Origin: Streptosporangium nondiastaticum
GTDB lineage: Bacteria > Actinomycetota > Actinomycetes > Streptomycetales > Streptomycetaceae
Assembly: GCF_003011965.1 (NCBI RefSeq)
Contig: NZ_PXWG01000058.1
Coordinates: forward strand, 1 to 38,522
DNA length: 38,522 nt
Reading direction: 5' to 3'
The notes under the pieces were generated by a model that saw nothing but the letters and a program-made list of their open reading frames with translations, did no database searches and was not told where the DNA came from. The position numbers were made by a program, and so were the translations under genes. Numbering within the stretch: position 1 is the first letter of the stretch; each line of letters opens with the position of its first letter. Below are positions 7,105 through 16,184 of the stretch, in pieces.

Positions 7105-9342
7105 TTGTCAATCGCGGACATGCGCAACGAGCAAGAATTCATCGATCTGCTCCACGAGCGGCTCGCCGAACTGCGCGCCGGAGCCGAGCGGGCGGTGGCG
7201 CAGGCCCTGGCCCAGGGCGGCAGCACCTTCCAGGCGCGGCTGGAACGCGATGTCATGGTGGCCGAGCAGTCCGGGCTGCTCTCGGCGTTCAACGCCGGCG
7301 AGCGCGGCCTGTGCTTCGGCCGGCTCGCCTTCCGCGACGGCCGCGACCACCACATCGGCCGCATCGGCATCCGAAGCGACGACGAGGAGCGCACCCCACT
7401 GGTCATCGACTGGCGGGCCGAGGTCGCGCGCCCGTTCTACCTCGCCACCGGGCACACCCCCATGGGGCTGCGGCGCAGGCGCCACATCACCACCGAGGGC
7501 CGCCGGGTCACCGCGCTGCACGACGAGATCCTCGACCTCACCGACTCCGAGCGCACCGGGCACGAGGGCTCCGACGCGGACGCCGTCCTGCTCGCCGCGC
7601 TCGACGCGGCCCGCACCGGCCGGATGCACGACATCGTGCAGACCATCCAGGCCGAACAGGACCGCATCATCCGCGCCCCGCAGCGCGGCGTCCTCGTCGT
7701 CGAGGGCGGTCCGGGCACCGGGAAGACCGTCGTCGCCCTGCACCGCGCCGCCTACCTGCTGTACGCCCACCGCGAGCAGCTGTCCCGGCGCGCCGTGCTC
7801 ATCGTGGGCCCCAACCCCGCGTTCCTGGGCTACATCGGCGAGGTGCTGCCCTCGCTCGGCGAGACGGGCGTGCTGCTCGCCACGCCCGGCGAGCTCTTCC
7901 CCGGCGTGACGGCGACCGGGACCGACACGCCGCGGGCCGCCGAGGTCAAGGGCGCCACCGCGATGGCGGACGCCCTGGCCGCGTACGTCCGCGACCGGCA
8001 GACCCTCCCCGATCCCGCCATCGTCATCGACCACGAGGACGGCGAGCTGCTGCTGGACGCCGACATCGCCTCCGACGCGCGCCACCACGCCCGCGCGGCG
8101 AAGCTGCCGCACAACCTCGCCCGCCCGTACTTCGCCTTCCACGTCATCGACGCGCTCACCCGGCAGCTCGCCGACCGCATAGGCGCGGACCCCTACGGCG
8201 GGCCGAACTTCCTCGGCCCGGACGACATCGCCCAGCTCGGCAAGGCCGTCGCGGCCAGCCGCGAGGTGCACGCGGCGATCGACGAGCTGTGGCCGCCGCT
8301 CACGCCCCGTCAGCTGGTCGCGGAGTTCCTCGCCGGCCCCTCCCACCTGCCCGCCGCGGACGCCGCGGCGATCCGGCGCACCGGCGGCCCGTGGACGCCG
8401 GCGGACGTCCCGCTCCTCGACGAGGCCGCCGAACTGCTCGGCGAGGACGACTCGGCCGCCCGCGCCGCTGCCGAGGCCGAGCGGCAGCGGCGGATCGCGT
8501 ACGCCCAGGGCGTGCTCGACCTGTCGTACGGCTCGCGCACCCAGGAGTTCGAGGACCGTGCGGACGACGACTCGGAGGTGCTGGCCGCGCACGACCTCGT
8601 CGACGCCGAGCGGCTCGCGGAGCGGCACGAGGAGGAGGACCACCGCAGTGCCGCCGAGCGCGCCGCCGCGGACCGCACCTGGGCGTTCGGCCACGTCATC
8701 GTGGACGAGGCGCAGGAGCTGTCCCCGATGGCGTGGCGGCTGCTCATGCGGCGGTGCCCGACCCGCTCCATGACGCTGGTCGGCGACCCGGCCCAGACGT
8801 CCGAGCCGGGCGGCTGCGGCGCGTGGGCCCCGATCCTGGAGCCGTACGTCGGGGACCGCTGGGAGCACGTGCGGCTCGGCGTCAACTACCGCACGCCGGC
8901 CGAGATCATGGAGGTCGCGGCGGGCGTGCTGCGCTCCGCGGACCCGTCGTTCGAGCCGCCGCGCTCGATCCGCTCCACGGACGTGCGCCCCTGGGCGCAC
9001 CGCGCCGGGGACCTGGCGGGCGCGGTGGCCGAGGCCGTGGCCCGGGAGCTGCCGCGGGACGGCCGCCTGGCCGTGATCGCCCCGAGGGCGCACCACGCGG
9101 CCCTGTCCGCCGCGCTCCCCGGCGCGTCGCACGGGCCGGCGCCGGACCTGACGCGGCCGGTGGTCCTGCTGGACCCCCGGCAGGCCAAGGGCCTGGAGTT
9201 CGACGCGGTGGTCGTGGCGGAACCGGCGGAGTTCGGCGTGAGCGACCTGTATGTGGCCCTGACCCGCGCGACGCAGTCGCTGGGAATCGTCCACACGGGC
9301 TCGCTCCCGGCGGGGCTGGAGGCCGCACTGTCCGCCCGCTGA
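7105..9342 (+). CDS. HelD/HelR-type RNA polymerase-associated helicase-like ATPase
   Basis: The 745-residue protein is a superfamily 1 (UvrD/Rep-like) ATPase of the HelD family. An N-terminal coiled region (residues 1-60) precedes the IDWRAEVARPFY motif (about 100-111) typical of HelD. Walker A is GGPGTGKT (201-208), motif II is VDEAQE (533-538), and GDPAQT, NYRTP and ALTRAT follow. HelD proteins bind RNA polymerase and use ATP to release it from DNA or nucleic acids. Some actinobacterial members (HelR) displace rifamycins. The start is TTG 7105, supported by GGGAG 5 bases upstream; the next ATG (7120) lies too far from it. A structured leader precedes it and a large palindrome follows. Confidence 0.88.
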   Translation: MSIADMRNEQEFIDLLHERLAELRAGAERAVAQALAQGGSTFQARLERDVMVAEQSGLLSAFNAGERGLCFGRLAFRDGRDHHIGRIGIRSDDEERTPLVIDWRAEVARPFYLATGHTPMGLRRRRHITTEGRRVTALHDEILDLTDSERTGHEGSDADAVLLAALDAARTGRMHDIVQTIQAEQDRIIRAPQRGVLVVEGGPGTGKTVVALHRAAYLLYAHREQLSRRAVLIVGPNPAFLGYIGEVLPSLGETGVLLATPGELFPGVTATGTDTPRAAEVKGATAMADALAAYVRDRQTLPDPAIVIDHEDGELLLDADIASDARHHARAAKLPHNLARPYFAFHVIDALTRQLADRIGADPYGGPNFLGPDDIAQLGKAVAASREVHAAIDELWPPLTPRQLVAEFLAGPSHLPAADAAAIRRTGGPWTPADVPLLDEAAELLGEDDSAARAAAEAERQRRIAYAQGVLDLSYGSRTQEFEDRADDDSEVLAAHDLVDAERLAERHEEEDHRSAAERAAADRTWAFGHVIVDEAQELSPMAWRLLMRRCPTRSMTLVGDPAQTSEPGGCGAWAPILEPYVGDRWEHVRLGVNYRTPAEIMEVAAGVLRSADPSFEPPRSIRSTDVRPWAHRAGDLAGAVAEAVARELPRDGRLAVIAPRAHHAALSAALPGASHGPAPDLTRPVVLLDPRQAKGLEFDAVVVAEPAEFGVSDLYVALTRATQSLGIVHTGSLPAGLEAALSAR

Positions 9343-9406
9343 CGCGCGGGGGGCGCGGACGCCTCGGCGACGCACCCGGGCGCCGCGCATCCGCCCCCGC
9401 CGCGAC

Positions 9407-9502
9407 GGTGAGCAACCCCCACGCGGCAGACCGGCGGTGCCGGACCGCCACCGGCCCCGGCCGGCCCGGCACCGCCGGACACCGCCACGGGGGTTGCTCA
9501 CC
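9407..9502. terminator. nested double inverted repeat between convergent genes
   Basis: The outer arms are a perfect 14-base repeat: GGTGAGCAACCCCC (9407-9420) and its complement at 9489-9502. Inside it is a second perfect 13-base repeat: CCGGCGGTGCCGG (9431-9443) and its complement at 9466-9478, closing over a GC-rich 22-base loop. The element fills the gap between the helicase (+) and the minus-strand gene ending at 9530, where a bidirectional terminator is expected. Its size, 96 bases, and nested form are well beyond a minimal terminator, so a cruciform-forming or mobile palindromic element is an alternative. Confidence 0.65.
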
Positions 9503-9529
9503 GCGGCGGCGGAAAGATGGTGCCCGCCG

Positions 9530-10048
9530 TCAGGCGCCCTCGGCAGGAGCCTCGTTCCACGCCCCCGTGACCGCCGCGACGACCACCGAGCCGATGACGA
9601 TCAGCCGGTGGGTCAGGGCGTCGAGCTGCTGGCGCTGGGCGGGCGGGAGGTGCCACTCCTCCCACCACGTGACCTGCTCCTGGGTGCGCGGCGTGGGCGA
9701 CTCGGCGGCCCACGCGTCGCGCAGGTGGGCGGCGAGCGGGGTCACGGCGCGGGCGTGCTCCGCATAGGCCGAGATCAGAGCCGTCATGTGACTGGCCGGC
9801 AGGTGGCTGTACCACTGGTTGCGGAGGTTCTCGGCGAGGGCCGCCACGTCCTCCAGCCACAGCACGTGCTGGGTGAGCCAGCCCTGGGGGTCGGTGCTGC
9901 GCGGCATGTCCGGCAGCAGGCGCGGCTCCAGCGCGTCGCGGTGGGAGAGGAACGAGCGGCCGAGGGCCAGCTCGTCGTCATGGGGGATCCAGACGCGCTC
10001 GCCCAGGGCGACCGCGGCGGCATCGACAGCATCAACAGGATGGGTCAT
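9530..10048 (-). CDS. hypothetical protein, 172 residues
   Basis: No family is recognised. The protein is mostly helical, rich in Ala, Leu, His and Trp (for example QVTWWEEWHLPPAQRQQL near residue 125), with one hydrophobic stretch near the C-terminus (IVIGSVVVAAVTGAW) that could be a membrane helix or a buried helix. It has no signal peptide. Codon use is typical of the window. The ATG at 10048 lacks a strong Shine-Dalgarno sequence. The gene is divergent from the beta-phosphoglucomutase gene and convergent with the helicase gene. Confidence 0.65.
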   Translation of the reverse strand: MTHPVDAVDAAAVALGERVWIPHDDELALGRSFLSHRDALEPRLLPDMPRSTDPQGWLTQHVLWLEDVAALAENLRNQWYSHLPASHMTALISAYAEHARAVTPLAAHLRDAWAAESPTPRTQEQVTWWEEWHLPPAQRQQLDALTHRLIVIGSVVVAAVTGAWNEAPAEGA

Positions 10049-10197
10049 TTGATCACTTTACGGGTCTGAACGGAGCGCTCCGCACGCCCCTGCCCGGGCG
10101 TGCGCGGCCGTTGGGTGGACGGGGCGGCTGGTGGGCGACGGGCGCAAGCGAGTGTATGCGCCGGGCGCGCGCCCGCCTTACGGGGCATCATGGCCGC

Positions 10198-10950
10198 ATG
10201 ACGAGCCTCGGCCTTCCCGAGTCCATCCGCGCATGTCTGTTCGATCTCGACGGGGTGCTGACCCGGACGGCGACCGTGCACGCGGCCGCCTGGAAGGAGA
10301 TGTTCGACGCCTTCCTGAAGGCGCGGGACGGCGAGGGCTTCCGTCCCTTCGACGCGGTCGACGACTACGACCAGTACGTGGACGGCATGCCCCGGGCCGA
10401 CGGCGTGCGTTCCTTCCTCGCCTCACGGGGCATCCGTCTGCCCGAGGGGGCCCCGGACGACCCGCCCGAGCGGGACACCGTCCAGGGCCTCGGCACACGG
10501 AAGAACGCGATCGTCCTGGAGAAGATCAGAGAGATGGGTGTCGAGCCGTACGAGGGCTCCGTGCGCTACGTGCACGCGGCCCGCGCCGCCGGGCTGCGCC
10601 GGGCCGTCGTCTCCTCCAGCGCCAACTGCCACGACGTCCTCGTCGCCGCGGGCATCGCCGACCTGTTCGAGGTGCGGATCGACGGCGTGGTCGCCGCAGA
10701 GCGCAAGCTGCCCGGCAAGCCGCACCCGGACACCTTCCTGGAGGCGGCCCGCGAGCTGGGCGTCGAGCCGGGGCGGGCCGCGGTCTACGAGGACGCGCTG
10801 GCGGGCATGGAGGCGGGCCGGGCGGGGGCCTTCGGCTACGTCGTCGGCGTCGACCGCGTCGGCCAGGCCGAGGCCCTGCGCAGCCACGGCGCGGACGTGG
10901 TGGTCCAGGACCTGGAGCAACTGCTGGGAGAGGCGGGCGAGCACACGTGA
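10198..10950 (+). CDS. beta-phosphoglucomutase-family HAD hydrolase
   Basis: The 250-residue protein has the HAD motif I FDLDGVLT with its two catalytic Asp near residues 16-18, the motif II Ser in VVSSSAN, a lysine in ERKLPGKPHPD, and the acidic motif IV in VYEDALAGMEAG. Asp after the nucleophile and the large helical cap fit beta-phosphoglucomutase, which converts beta-glucose 1-phosphate to glucose 6-phosphate. The ATG at 10198 fits the family start; the open extension to 10111 has no ribosome binding site. Its stop overlaps the GTG of a GH65 phosphorylase (GTGA). The two therefore form a phosphorolysis module: the phosphorylase releases beta-glucose 1-phosphate and this enzyme channels it to glycolysis. 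Confidence 0.88.
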   Translation: MTSLGLPESIRACLFDLDGVLTRTATVHAAAWKEMFDAFLKARDGEGFRPFDAVDDYDQYVDGMPRADGVRSFLASRGIRLPEGAPDDPPERDTVQGLGTRKNAIVLEKIREMGVEPYEGSVRYVHAARAAGLRRAVVSSSANCHDVLVAAGIADLFEVRIDGVVAAERKLPGKPHPDTFLEAARELGVEPGRAAVYEDALAGMEAGRAGAFGYVVGVDRVGQAEALRSHGADVVVQDLEQLLGEAGEHT

Positions 10951-13331
10951 TCACCCATCCGGCCTATGCCGTCGAGCCCTGGTGCCTGCGCGAGACCGAG
11001 CTCAATCTGGAGGTGCTGCCGCAGAGCGAGTCCGTCTTCGCCCTCGCCAACGGCCACATCGGCTGGCGCGGCAATCTGGACGAGGGCGAGCCGCACGGCC
11101 TGCCGGGCTCGTACCTGAACGGGGTGTACGAGCTGCGGCCGCTGCCGTACGCCGAGGCCGGCTACGGCTATCCGGAGTCCGGGCAGACCGTCATCGACGT
11201 CACCAACGGCAAGGTGATCCGGCTGCTCGTCGACGACGAGCCCTTCGACCTGCGCTACGGCCGGCTCCTCCACCACGAGCGGGTGCTGGACTTCCGCACC
11301 GGCCTGCTGGACCGCACCGTCGAGTGGACCTCGCCCTCCGGCCGCACGGTGCGGGTCCGCTCCACCCGGCTCGTGTCCTTCACCCAGCGCGCGGTCGCCG
11401 CCATCGCCTACGAGGTCGAGCCGCTCGACGGCGACGCGCGCATCGTCCTGCAGTCGGAGCTGGTGGCCAACGAGCAGCTGCCCAGGGCCGCCGGAGATCC
11501 CCGGGTGGCGGCCGTGCTGGAGTCCCCGCTGGTGGCCGAGGAGCACTCCGCCGACGGGGACGTGCTGCGGCTGGTGCACCGGACCCAGCGCAGCGGGCTG
11601 CGCATCGCGACCGCCGCCGTCCACTCCGTCGACGGCCCGGAGGACACGCGCACGTACGCGACGAGCACCGACGACCTCAGCCGGTACACGGTCACGACGG
11701 TGCTGCGCCGCGGGCAGAAGCTGCGGCTGGAGAAGACCGTCGCCTACGGCTGGTCGGGCACCCGCTCCCTGCCGGCGATGCACGACCAGGTGGACGCGGC
11801 GCTGGCGGGCGCGACCAGCACCGGCTGGCAGGGGCTGTGCGGCGAGCAGGAGCAGTTCCTGCGGGAGTTCTGGGAGCGCGCGGACGTGGAGGTCGACGGC
11901 GACGCCGAGATCCAGCAGGCCGTGCGGTTCGCGCTGTTCCACGTGCTGCAGGCGGGGGCGCGCGCGGAGTGCCGGGCCATCGCGGCCAAGGGGCTGACCG
12001 GCCCCGGCTACGACGGGCACAGCTTCTGGGACACCGAGACGTTCGTCCTGCCGGTGCTCACGTGCACCGCCCCGGTGGCGGCCGCGCAGCCGCTGCGCTG
12101 GCGCCACGCCACGCTGCCGGCCGCGCTCAACCGCGCCCAGCAGCTGGGTCTCAAGGGCGCGGCGTTCCCCTGGCGGACCCTCAACGGCGACGAGTGCTCG
12201 GCGTACTGGCCGGCCGGCACGGCGGCGTTCCACGTCAACGCGGACATCGCGGACGCCGTGGTGCGCTACATGCACGCCACGGGCGACACGACCTTCGAGC
12301 GGGAGGTCGGCCTGGAACTGCTGGTCCACACGGCACGGCTGTGGCGCTCCCTGGGCCACCACGACCACCAGGGGCGGTTCCACATCGACGGGGTGACGGG
12401 CCCGGACGAGTACAGCGCCATCGCCGACGACAACGTCTACACGAACCTGATGGCCCAGCAGAACCTGCGGGCCGCGGCGGACGCGGCCGAGCGCCACCCG
12501 GACCTGGCGCTGGACTTCGGCGTGGACGACGAGGAGACCGCCGAGTGGCGGGACGCGGCGGAGCGGATGAACCTGCCGTACAACGAGGTGCTCGGCGTCC
12601 ACGAGCAGTCCAACGGCTTCACGGGCCACCAGCTGTGGGACTTCGCGGGGACCCGCCCCGACCAGTACCCGCTGATGCTGCACTTCCCCTACTTCGACAT
12701 CTACCGCAAGCAGGTGATCAAGCAGGCGGACCTGGTCATGGCCATGTACCTGCGCGGAGACGCCTTCACCGCCGAGGAGAAGGCCCGCAACTTCGCCTAC
12801 TACGAGCCGCTGACGGTGCGCGACTCCTCCCTGTCGGCGTGCGTCCAGGCCGTCATGGCCGCCGAGGTGGGCCAGCTGCGGCTGGCGTACGACTACCTCG
12901 GCGAGGCCGCGATGATGGACCTGTCCGACCTGGAGAGCAACACGCGCGACGGCCTGCACATCGCCTCGCTCGCGGGTGCGTGGATCGCGCTGGTGGCGGG
13001 CTTCGGCGGGCTGCGCCACTGCGACGGCTCGGTCGGCTTCGCGCCGAAGCTCCCGGAGCAGCTGGGCCGGCTGGCGTTCACGGTGCAGGTGCTGGAGCGC
13101 CGGCTGCGGGTCGAGATCACCGGACGGGAGGCCACGTACGAGCTGGTGGACGGCGACACGCTGGACATCGAGCACTACGGCGAGCCGGTGACGCTGAAGC
13201 AGGGCGCGGTGGCGACCCGGCAGGTGCCGCAGATCCCCGAACCCCCGCCGGTGGGGCAGCCGGCGGGCCGGCACCCCGCGCACCGGGGCTGGGCGCCCGG
13301 ACGCCACGAGAGCGGGGCGGCCGAGGCATGA
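10947..13331 (+). CDS. GH65 disaccharide phosphorylase (trehalose/maltose/kojibiose type)
   Basis: The 794-residue length is that of family 65 phosphorylases. An N-terminal beta-sandwich (ESVFALANGHIGWRGNL) leads to the (alpha/alpha)6 barrel with GYDGHSFWDTETF and the catalytic segment GVTGPDEYSAI, in which Glu488 is the proton donor. The enzyme splits an alpha-linked glucose disaccharide with phosphate, inverting to beta-glucose 1-phosphate. The exact disaccharide cannot be read with certainty. The start is GTG 10947, overlapping the beta-phosphoglucomutase stop; earlier codons in this frame are a shadow of that gene. The protein is cytoplasmic. The C-terminus is a short Pro/Gly-rich tail. 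Confidence 0.88.
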   Translation: MITHPAYAVEPWCLRETELNLEVLPQSESVFALANGHIGWRGNLDEGEPHGLPGSYLNGVYELRPLPYAEAGYGYPESGQTVIDVTNGKVIRLLVDDEPFDLRYGRLLHHERVLDFRTGLLDRTVEWTSPSGRTVRVRSTRLVSFTQRAVAAIAYEVEPLDGDARIVLQSELVANEQLPRAAGDPRVAAVLESPLVAEEHSADGDVLRLVHRTQRSGLRIATAAVHSVDGPEDTRTYATSTDDLSRYTVTTVLRRGQKLRLEKTVAYGWSGTRSLPAMHDQVDAALAGATSTGWQGLCGEQEQFLREFWERADVEVDGDAEIQQAVRFALFHVLQAGARAECRAIAAKGLTGPGYDGHSFWDTETFVLPVLTCTAPVAAAQPLRWRHATLPAALNRAQQLGLKGAAFPWRTLNGDECSAYWPAGTAAFHVNADIADAVVRYMHATGDTTFEREVGLELLVHTARLWRSLGHHDHQGRFHIDGVTGPDEYSAIADDNVYTNLMAQQNLRAAADAAERHPDLALDFGVDDEETAEWRDAAERMNLPYNEVLGVHEQSNGFTGHQLWDFAGTRPDQYPLMLHFPYFDIYRKQVIKQADLVMAMYLRGDAFTAEEKARNFAYYEPLTVRDSSLSACVQAVMAAEVGQLRLAYDYLGEAAMMDLSDLESNTRDGLHIASLAGAWIALVAGFGGLRHCDGSVGFAPKLPEQLGRLAFTVQVLERRLRVEITGREATYELVDGDTLDIEHYGEPVTLKQGAVATRQVPQIPEPPPVGQPAGRHPAHRGWAPGRHESGAAEA

Positions 13332-13391
13332 GCACGCGGCGCGGCGCCGCCCCCCTACCGGTCCCGCACCCGCGTTCGCACAATGATCCCC

Positions 13392-14576
13392 ATGTCATAC
13401 GATTCATACGACGAAATGCCCGGTGACGAGGCGAACCCCCTGCGCGGGCTCTCCCTTGACGAGCTGCGGCGCCGTACGAGCGCGAAGTGGCGCGCCTACC
13501 CGCCGGACGTCCTGCCGCTGTGGGTGGCCGAGATGGACGTGATGCCCGCCGCGCCCGTGGCGCGGGCACTCACCGAGGCGGTCGCCCTGGGCGACACGGG
13601 CTACGCCACCGGAACGGCCTACGCGGAGGCGCTGGACGCGTTCGCCAGGAAGCGCTGGGGCTGGGACGGCGTGGCGGTCGAGCGCACGGCGACCGTCGCG
13701 GACGTGATGCGCGGCTCGGTCGAGATGCTGAAGCTGGTGACCGGCCCGGGTGACGCGGTCGTCGTCAACCCGCCCGTGTACCCGGCGTTCTTCGGCTTCC
13801 TGGAGCACGAGGACCGGCGCGTCGTCGAGGCCCCGCTGGGCCCGGACGGGCGGCTCGGCGCGGCGGCCCTGGAGGCGGCGTTCCAGCAGGCCACGGCGGG
13901 CGGGCGGCGGGCCGCGTACCTGCTGTGCAACCCGCACAACCCGACCGGCACGGTGCACACGCGGGCGGAGCTGGCGGCGGTGGCGGAGCTGGCCGGCGCG
14001 TACGGCGTACGGGTCGTGGCCGACGAGATCCACGCCCCGCTGGTGCTGCCGGGCGCGGAGTACGTGCCGTACCTGTCGGTGCCCGGTGCGGAGGACGCCT
14101 TCGCCCTGCTCTCCGCGTCGAAGGCCTGGAACCTGGCCGGGCTGAAGGCGGCCGTGGCCGTCGCCGGCCCGGCCGCCGCGGACGACCTGGCGCGGCTTCC
14201 CGGGATCGCCGGTCACGGCCCCAGCCACCTCGGGGTCATCGCGCACACGGCGGCGCTGCGGGACGGCGCCGAGTGGCTCGACGCCGTCCTGGCGGGGCTG
14301 GACGAGAACCGGCGGCTGCTGGGCGAGCTGCTGGAGCGTCACCTGCCCGGCGTCCGCTACCTGCGGCCGGAGGGCACCTACCTGGCGTGGCTGGACTGCC
14401 GGGCGCTCGGGCTGGGGGACGATCCGGCCGCCGTGTTCCTGGAGCGCGGCCGGGTCGCGCTGAGCGGCGGGCTGCCGTTCCGCACGGGCGGGGCGGGGCA
14501 CGTGCGGCTGAACTTCGCGACCTCGCCGGAGCTGCTCACCGAAGGGGTGCGCAGGATGGCGGCGGCCCTGCCCTAG
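13392..14576 (+). CDS. PatB/MalY-type PLP aminotransferase (cystathionine beta-lyase-like)
   Basis: This is a fold-type I PLP enzyme of 394 residues. CNPHNPTG (179-186), DEIH (Asp211, which contacts the PLP nitrogen) and SASKAWNLAG with the Schiff-base Lys244 are in the order and spacing of the PatB/MalY branch, whose members cleave C-S bonds of cystathionine or cysteine conjugates or act as aminotransferases. KWRAYPPDVLPLWVAEMD at the N-terminus is also typical. ATG 13392 is preferred because CACAAT at 13379-13384 would place the transcript start at or beside that ATG, making the mRNA leaderless; ATG 13383 is in the same frame. It is not clearly co-transcribed with the GH65 gene, 60 bases upstream. 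Confidence 0.82.
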   Translation: MSYDSYDEMPGDEANPLRGLSLDELRRRTSAKWRAYPPDVLPLWVAEMDVMPAAPVARALTEAVALGDTGYATGTAYAEALDAFARKRWGWDGVAVERTATVADVMRGSVEMLKLVTGPGDAVVVNPPVYPAFFGFLEHEDRRVVEAPLGPDGRLGAAALEAAFQQATAGGRRAAYLLCNPHNPTGTVHTRAELAAVAELAGAYGVRVVADEIHAPLVLPGAEYVPYLSVPGAEDAFALLSASKAWNLAGLKAAVAVAGPAAADDLARLPGIAGHGPSHLGVIAHTAALRDGAEWLDAVLAGLDENRRLLGELLERHLPGVRYLRPEGTYLAWLDCRALGLGDDPAAVFLERGRVALSGGLPFRTGGAGHVRLNFATSPELLTEGVRRMAAALP

Positions 14577-14597
14577 GGCGGCCGGGGGCGCACGGGG

Positions 14598-14801
14598 TCA
14601 CTGTTTGACGACGTTCTCCGCCTGGGGCCCCTTGGGCCCCTGCGTGACGTCGTAGGTGACCTGGTCCCCCTCGTACAGCTCCTTGTACCCCGTCGTCTGG
14701 ATGGCGGAGAAGTGGACGAACACGTCCGGGCCGCCGTCGTCCTGCGTGATGAAGCCGAAGCCCTTGTCCGCGTTGAACCACTTCACCGTGCCTGTTGCCA
14801 T
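14598..14801 (-). CDS. cold-shock protein, CspA family
   Basis: This is a single OB-fold of 67 residues, the standard length. GTVKWFNADKGFGFI carries RNP1 (KGFGFI) and VFVHFSAI carries RNP2, the aromatic strands that bind single-stranded RNA or DNA. The C-terminus ends GPQAENVVKQ. Such proteins act as RNA chaperones. GGAAG lies 4 bases before the ATG. The 250-base gap to the divergent plus-strand gene at 15052 leaves room for the long 5' leader usual for cold-shock genes. That gap contains a purine-rich minus-strand tract (about 14906-14950) but no recognisable gene. Confidence 0.93.
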   Translation of the reverse strand: MATGTVKWFNADKGFGFITQDDGGPDVFVHFSAIQTTGYKELYEGDQVTYDVTQGPKGPQAENVVKQ

Positions 14802-14990
14802 GTGCTTCCAGTCCTTCGTCCTTCTCGCGCGGCGCGACGGGCTCGACGCGCCGGCCGTGGCCGGTGACGGCCGGCCCGGTCCCTCACCTTTCCCCGCCGT
14901 GCGGGCGGAGATGCCCTCCGTCCTCCTCTCTTCACCCCTTCGGAGGGAAAGCCGCCGCTTCCCGGCCCCCGTCCTCGTTTGCCCCCATTT

Positions 14991-15012
14991 GGCGGCGCGC
15001 CGCCGCTATATT
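14991..15012 (+). promoter_or_regulatory. palindrome next to a -10-like box upstream of the transferase gene
   Basis: GGCGGCGCGCCGCC (14991-15004) is a perfect 14-base palindrome, followed after two bases by TATATT (15007-15012), a good -10 box located 40 bases before the GTG start at 15052. The palindrome would occupy the spacer between the -35 and -10 positions, which suits a repressor site. No convincing -35 was found. Purely GC palindromes arise easily in such DNA, so the operator reading is tentative. Confidence 0.35.
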
Positions 15013-15051
15013 CGACGGTGTCCGTGACCGCGGAGCGGCGGAAAGGACCAA

Positions 15052-16170
15052 GTGATCGGCTCGTACGCGTACGCATCACTGCCGGAAGCGACCGCGCGCC
15101 ATCCCCTGGCCCCGGCGCGCGGCCTGTACAGCAGCGACTCCTGGCTGGAGCTGCTGCGGGAGCACGGACACCGGTACCGCTGGCTGCTGATGTGCGCGCG
15201 GGAGCGCGCGGCCGCCCTCGCCCCGGTCACCGACGGGCCGGCCGTGCAGGCCGGGCGCTACCGCCCGGGATTCCTCCTCGACGAGCGCCTTCCGGCCGAG
15301 CGCTGCGTCGTCGCCGGGCCACGCACCGGCTATCTCAACGAACTCCGCTACGGGCCGGAGCGGCTGCCGGCCGCCGAGGTCGCCGAGGGCCTGCTCGCCG
15401 GTGAGCAGCGGGAGCGCCCGCCCGACGTCGCCCTCCTGCCCTATCTGCCGAGCGGGCCCGCGGCCGCCTTCGAGACCGCGGGCCACCCGGCGGGCCTGAT
15501 CGCGTGGGACGCCTGGCTCGACGTGCCCGGCACCGGCTTCGACGGCTACCTCGCCGGCCTGGAGAAGACCCACCGCAACCAGGTCAAGGACGACCTGCGG
15601 CGCTACACCATGGCGGGCGTCGCCTTCTCCACCCGCCCGCTGACCGGCCCCGACGACGAGATCGGCGACCTGCTGGTGCTGCACGAGCGCATGTACGGCA
15701 CGGTCTACGACCGGCCCGGCGGGCGCTTCTCCCGCTACCTGGCCCGCTGCGCCGAGCTGCCCGGCGCGTACGTCGTGCGGGCGCGGCTCGCCGGCCGCAC
15801 GGTCGGCTGCCACCTGGTCTTCCACTACCGCGACGTGCTGTGGGTGCGGCTGATCGGCGTGGACGAGAGCCGGCCCGGCACGCGCGGCTGCTACTTCGGC
15901 CTGATGTTCTACGAGCCGCTGCGGCTGGCCCACGAGCTGGGGGCCCGCGCGGTGCACCTCGGCATCGGCACGTCGCGGGCCAAGGCGCGGCGCGGCGCGC
16001 GGCTGGAGCCGCTGTGGACGGTGGCCGTCACCCCGGGGGGCCGGGTGCGCGACCTGGCGCGCGAGGGTCTCGCGGGCCGCGCCCTGAACCTGCCGGACCC
16101 GGCGCCCGAGGCGGACGGGCCGGTGCCGGAGTCTCCGTCGGCGTGGGAGAGGCCGTCATGGACCGCCTGA
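15052..16170 (+). CDS. FemAB-like / GNAT-fold acyltransferase
   Basis: The 372-residue protein resembles the Acetyltransf_6/FemAB-like group. Its second half has LEKTHRNQVKDDLRR, then GRTVGCHLVFHYRDVLWVRLIG, a YFGLMFYEPLRLAHELGAR helix, and GIGTSRAKARRGARLEPLW, the order seen in proteins often labelled peptidoglycan biosynthesis/recognition. These transfer acyl or aminoacyl groups, but the donor and acceptor here are unknown. No signal peptide is present. The GTG start has AAAGGA 6 bases upstream. The last 30 residues are Pro/Glu-rich and probably disordered. It is probably transcribed alone, with a small Cys-rich gene 15 bases downstream under its own promoter-like sequence. Confidence 0.7.
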   Translation: MIGSYAYASLPEATARHPLAPARGLYSSDSWLELLREHGHRYRWLLMCARERAAALAPVTDGPAVQAGRYRPGFLLDERLPAERCVVAGPRTGYLNELRYGPERLPAAEVAEGLLAGEQRERPPDVALLPYLPSGPAAAFETAGHPAGLIAWDAWLDVPGTGFDGYLAGLEKTHRNQVKDDLRRYTMAGVAFSTRPLTGPDDEIGDLLVLHERMYGTVYDRPGGRFSRYLARCAELPGAYVVRARLAGRTVGCHLVFHYRDVLWVRLIGVDESRPGTRGCYFGLMFYEPLRLAHELGARAVHLGIGTSRAKARRGARLEPLWTVAVTPGGRVRDLAREGLAGRALNLPDPAPEADGPVPESPSAWERPSWTA

Positions 16171-16172
16171 GA

Positions 16173-16178
16173 TAAAAT
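16173..16178 (+). promoter_or_regulatory. -10 box placing a leaderless transcript start
   Basis: TAAAAT at 16173-16178 is one substitution from the consensus TATAAT and stands out in this GC-rich DNA. The following ATG at 16185 lies 7 bases downstream, where transcription would start, so the small Cys-rich gene is probably read from a leaderless mRNA. The matching -35 would fall inside the preceding coding sequence. Confidence 0.5.
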
Positions 16179-16184
16179 TCCTGT

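Noticed and set aside
10131..13331. Very long plus-strand frame (1066 codons) extending the GH65 gene upstream
   Set aside because: The first 272 codons are an Arg/Gly/Pro-rich shadow of the phosphoglucomutase gene; the GTG at 10947 is the real start.
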